Part shown: positions 62,846-64,000 of the stretch, piece by piece
How the letters are laid out: each line of letters opens with the position of its first letter
Position numbering within the stretch: the stretch's first letter is position 1
Assembly: GCA_027422505.1 (NCBI GenBank)
Contig: JAPQWV010000494.1
Coordinates: forward strand, 1-64,000
DNA length: 64,000 nucleotides
Origin: Craterostigma plantagineum
Lineage: Eukaryota > Streptophyta > Magnoliopsida > Lamiales > Linderniaceae
Direction of reading: 5' to 3'
Made by a program: the position numbers and the translations under genes
Notes under the pieces: model-generated
The model's input: the letters and a program-made list of their open reading frames with translations, nothing else
The model's database searches: none
Told to the model about the DNA's origin: nothing

Positions 62846-64000
62846 TGTTAGGGAGTGTGCCCTCGGAATGCCATACGAGGACTAGGAATAGTATAGGGCG
62901 CACAATGATGTATGGGTCAATAGACAGTTTTATTGTATATACTGTTAAAATAAAGTAGTGAATATTATTTTCATTATAATAAAGGCATTATTATTTAGTT
63001 ATCGAATTTAAAGTCTGCTTGGCATCTGGCGGTGCGATAAATAAATAACACCCAAATGTTTGAGTTGGACGTCTGATTCTCGTGGGGACGAGGGAGGAGA
63101 CACCGGACGGTCCTTATCTCAGCATTAAATAAAAAGTCCGTAAGTCTAAGGATTCTAGGTGGGTGACTAGATATCCGAATATGACTTATTCATTGACGAC
63201 CACATAGTATCGGTAGTGTCACCGATTACCTGAGAGGTTGTGGGTCGTGATGGAGATATTGGTGATCGGAGGGATCGCATATTCGGACATTCGGCTCGTA
63301 TTCGTCTTGATCACATGACTAGGATGTTGTCAAAGATTGAACGAATGACTATAGCAGCCTCCGACCGATAGGGTCACTGGCGGATTTGCTTTCGCGATTT
63401 CGGTTTGTCGCTAGTTGGCTAGGTCCGCAAGTGTTCAGAAATGGGACACGGGCCAGCGACGAAACGCAACTGACTTTACGGAGGTGATTGCCGGGCTTTC
63501 ACTGCTATTGGGATTCACTGCCTATATTCGTATAGGTTAACGTCCTATGAGGTAATTGGAGAACGACGATTGTAAAGCCTTCGGCCGAAGCTTGGAAAGC
63601 TCGCTCGTATTAGATACGGAGCGGAGTTTAAATAATCGGTTGGGTCTCGATTATAACATAGTGTTAGGTTAGTGAGTTTGACATTTACATGTCTCTCACC
63701 TAACCGGGACGCAAGTGAAAGGCGTAAGAGTTATTTAAATGTATACACTATAGTCGGTTCGCCCGAATTTCGATTAGATCAAAATTCGTTCTCAACTGGG
63801 ATCTGTCCGGTACCGCGGGATTGGCTAGGCGCATATCGGGACTCGCGGATTCCTCCCGTGCCAGTTGAGACGGACCTAGAGAGTCGCGCTTAAAAATGGT
63901 AATGAACTTGAACGAAAACGGCGGGCTTTTCTCTGGAACCTAACGAATGGGATTCGTTGAGGTAGTGGCATAGTTGACACGAGGTGTCGATAATTTAGTT
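62846..64000 (+). mobile_element. LTR of family A, 1155 bp visible, runs off the window
   Basis: Begins TGTTAGGGAGTGTGCCCTCG and matches the solo LTR at 9458 along the visible part, with substitutions and indels (for example GGATTGGCTAGG and GGATTCCTCCC near 63820-63860 and 10435-10480). Preceding ccctc (62841-62845) is the candidate left target duplicate. Whether it is a solo LTR or the 5' LTR of a full element cannot be seen. Confidence 0.85.

Overview
The window reads as nuclear DNA of a flowering plant, most likely a eudicot. It is AT-rich, has plant-type splice signals, and is filled with plant-specific transposon lineages: Mutator-like with captured ULP1 protease, Ty1/copia including SIRE, Ty3/gypsy Tekay/Del-like and Athila-like, Cassandra, hAT and Mutator MITEs. 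I see no intact host gene, no tRNA gene and no CRISPR array. The species cannot be read from the sequence.

Layout. 1-7164: right-hand part of a decayed Mutator-like element with two convergent genes, a ULP1-like protease (+) and a MURA transposase (-). 7165-7826: a LINE-derived insertion with a 13-bp target duplication. 7827-12507: low-copy-looking DNA with one good unidentified minus-strand exon, split by a 2.2-kb solo LTR (9458-11693, TSD ccatg). 12513-23305: a composite copia element (TSD tctcg) holding a plus-strand gag/PR/IN body and an opposite-orientation leader and LTR; a 3.3-kb Tekay-like solo LTR sits inside it (15841-19187). 23311-26172: flank with a hAT MITE (24503-24717), a second candidate MITE and a receptor-kinase-like scrap. 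26173-32060: minus-strand Tekay/Del-like gypsy fragment (4.3-kb LTR, itself holding a 531-bp Mutator MITE) with decayed pol. 32062-48342: a minus-strand SIRE-like copia element, interrupted by a Cassandra TRIM (38235-38684) and by a young complete Athila-like gag-protease element (38897-46429, TSD gttat). 48343-54144: a second, older Athila-like gag-protease element on the minus strand. 54145-55838: non-coding flank. 55839-62845: a second copia element of the 12.5-kb family, cut inside its reverse transcriptase by an LTR (62846-end) of the same family as the 9458 solo LTR.

How it works together. Almost everything is nested transposon insertion, and several relative ages can be read: SIRE is older than Cassandra and the Athila-like element inside it; copia is older than the LTRs inside it. 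The only long intact reading frame is the 880-codon gag-protease of the 38.9-46.4 kb element, which has no polymerase or integrase and so must depend on enzymes supplied in trans.

The most interesting signals are non-coding. (1) Three consecutive stem-loops in the Athila-like LTR keep one loop sequence on three unrelated stems. (2) A palindrome-plus-half-site module is shared by two otherwise unlike LTR families. (3) Roughly thirty GCGAA words are packed into about 0.9 kb of a solo LTR, with a related array in another gypsy LTR. (4) Internal polypurine boxes are duplicated in both Athila-like elements. (5) The composite copia element appears to have been built by end-joining or template switching. 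(6) Both copia copies share a gag/pol junction with a stop, a frame change and an acceptor-like sequence.
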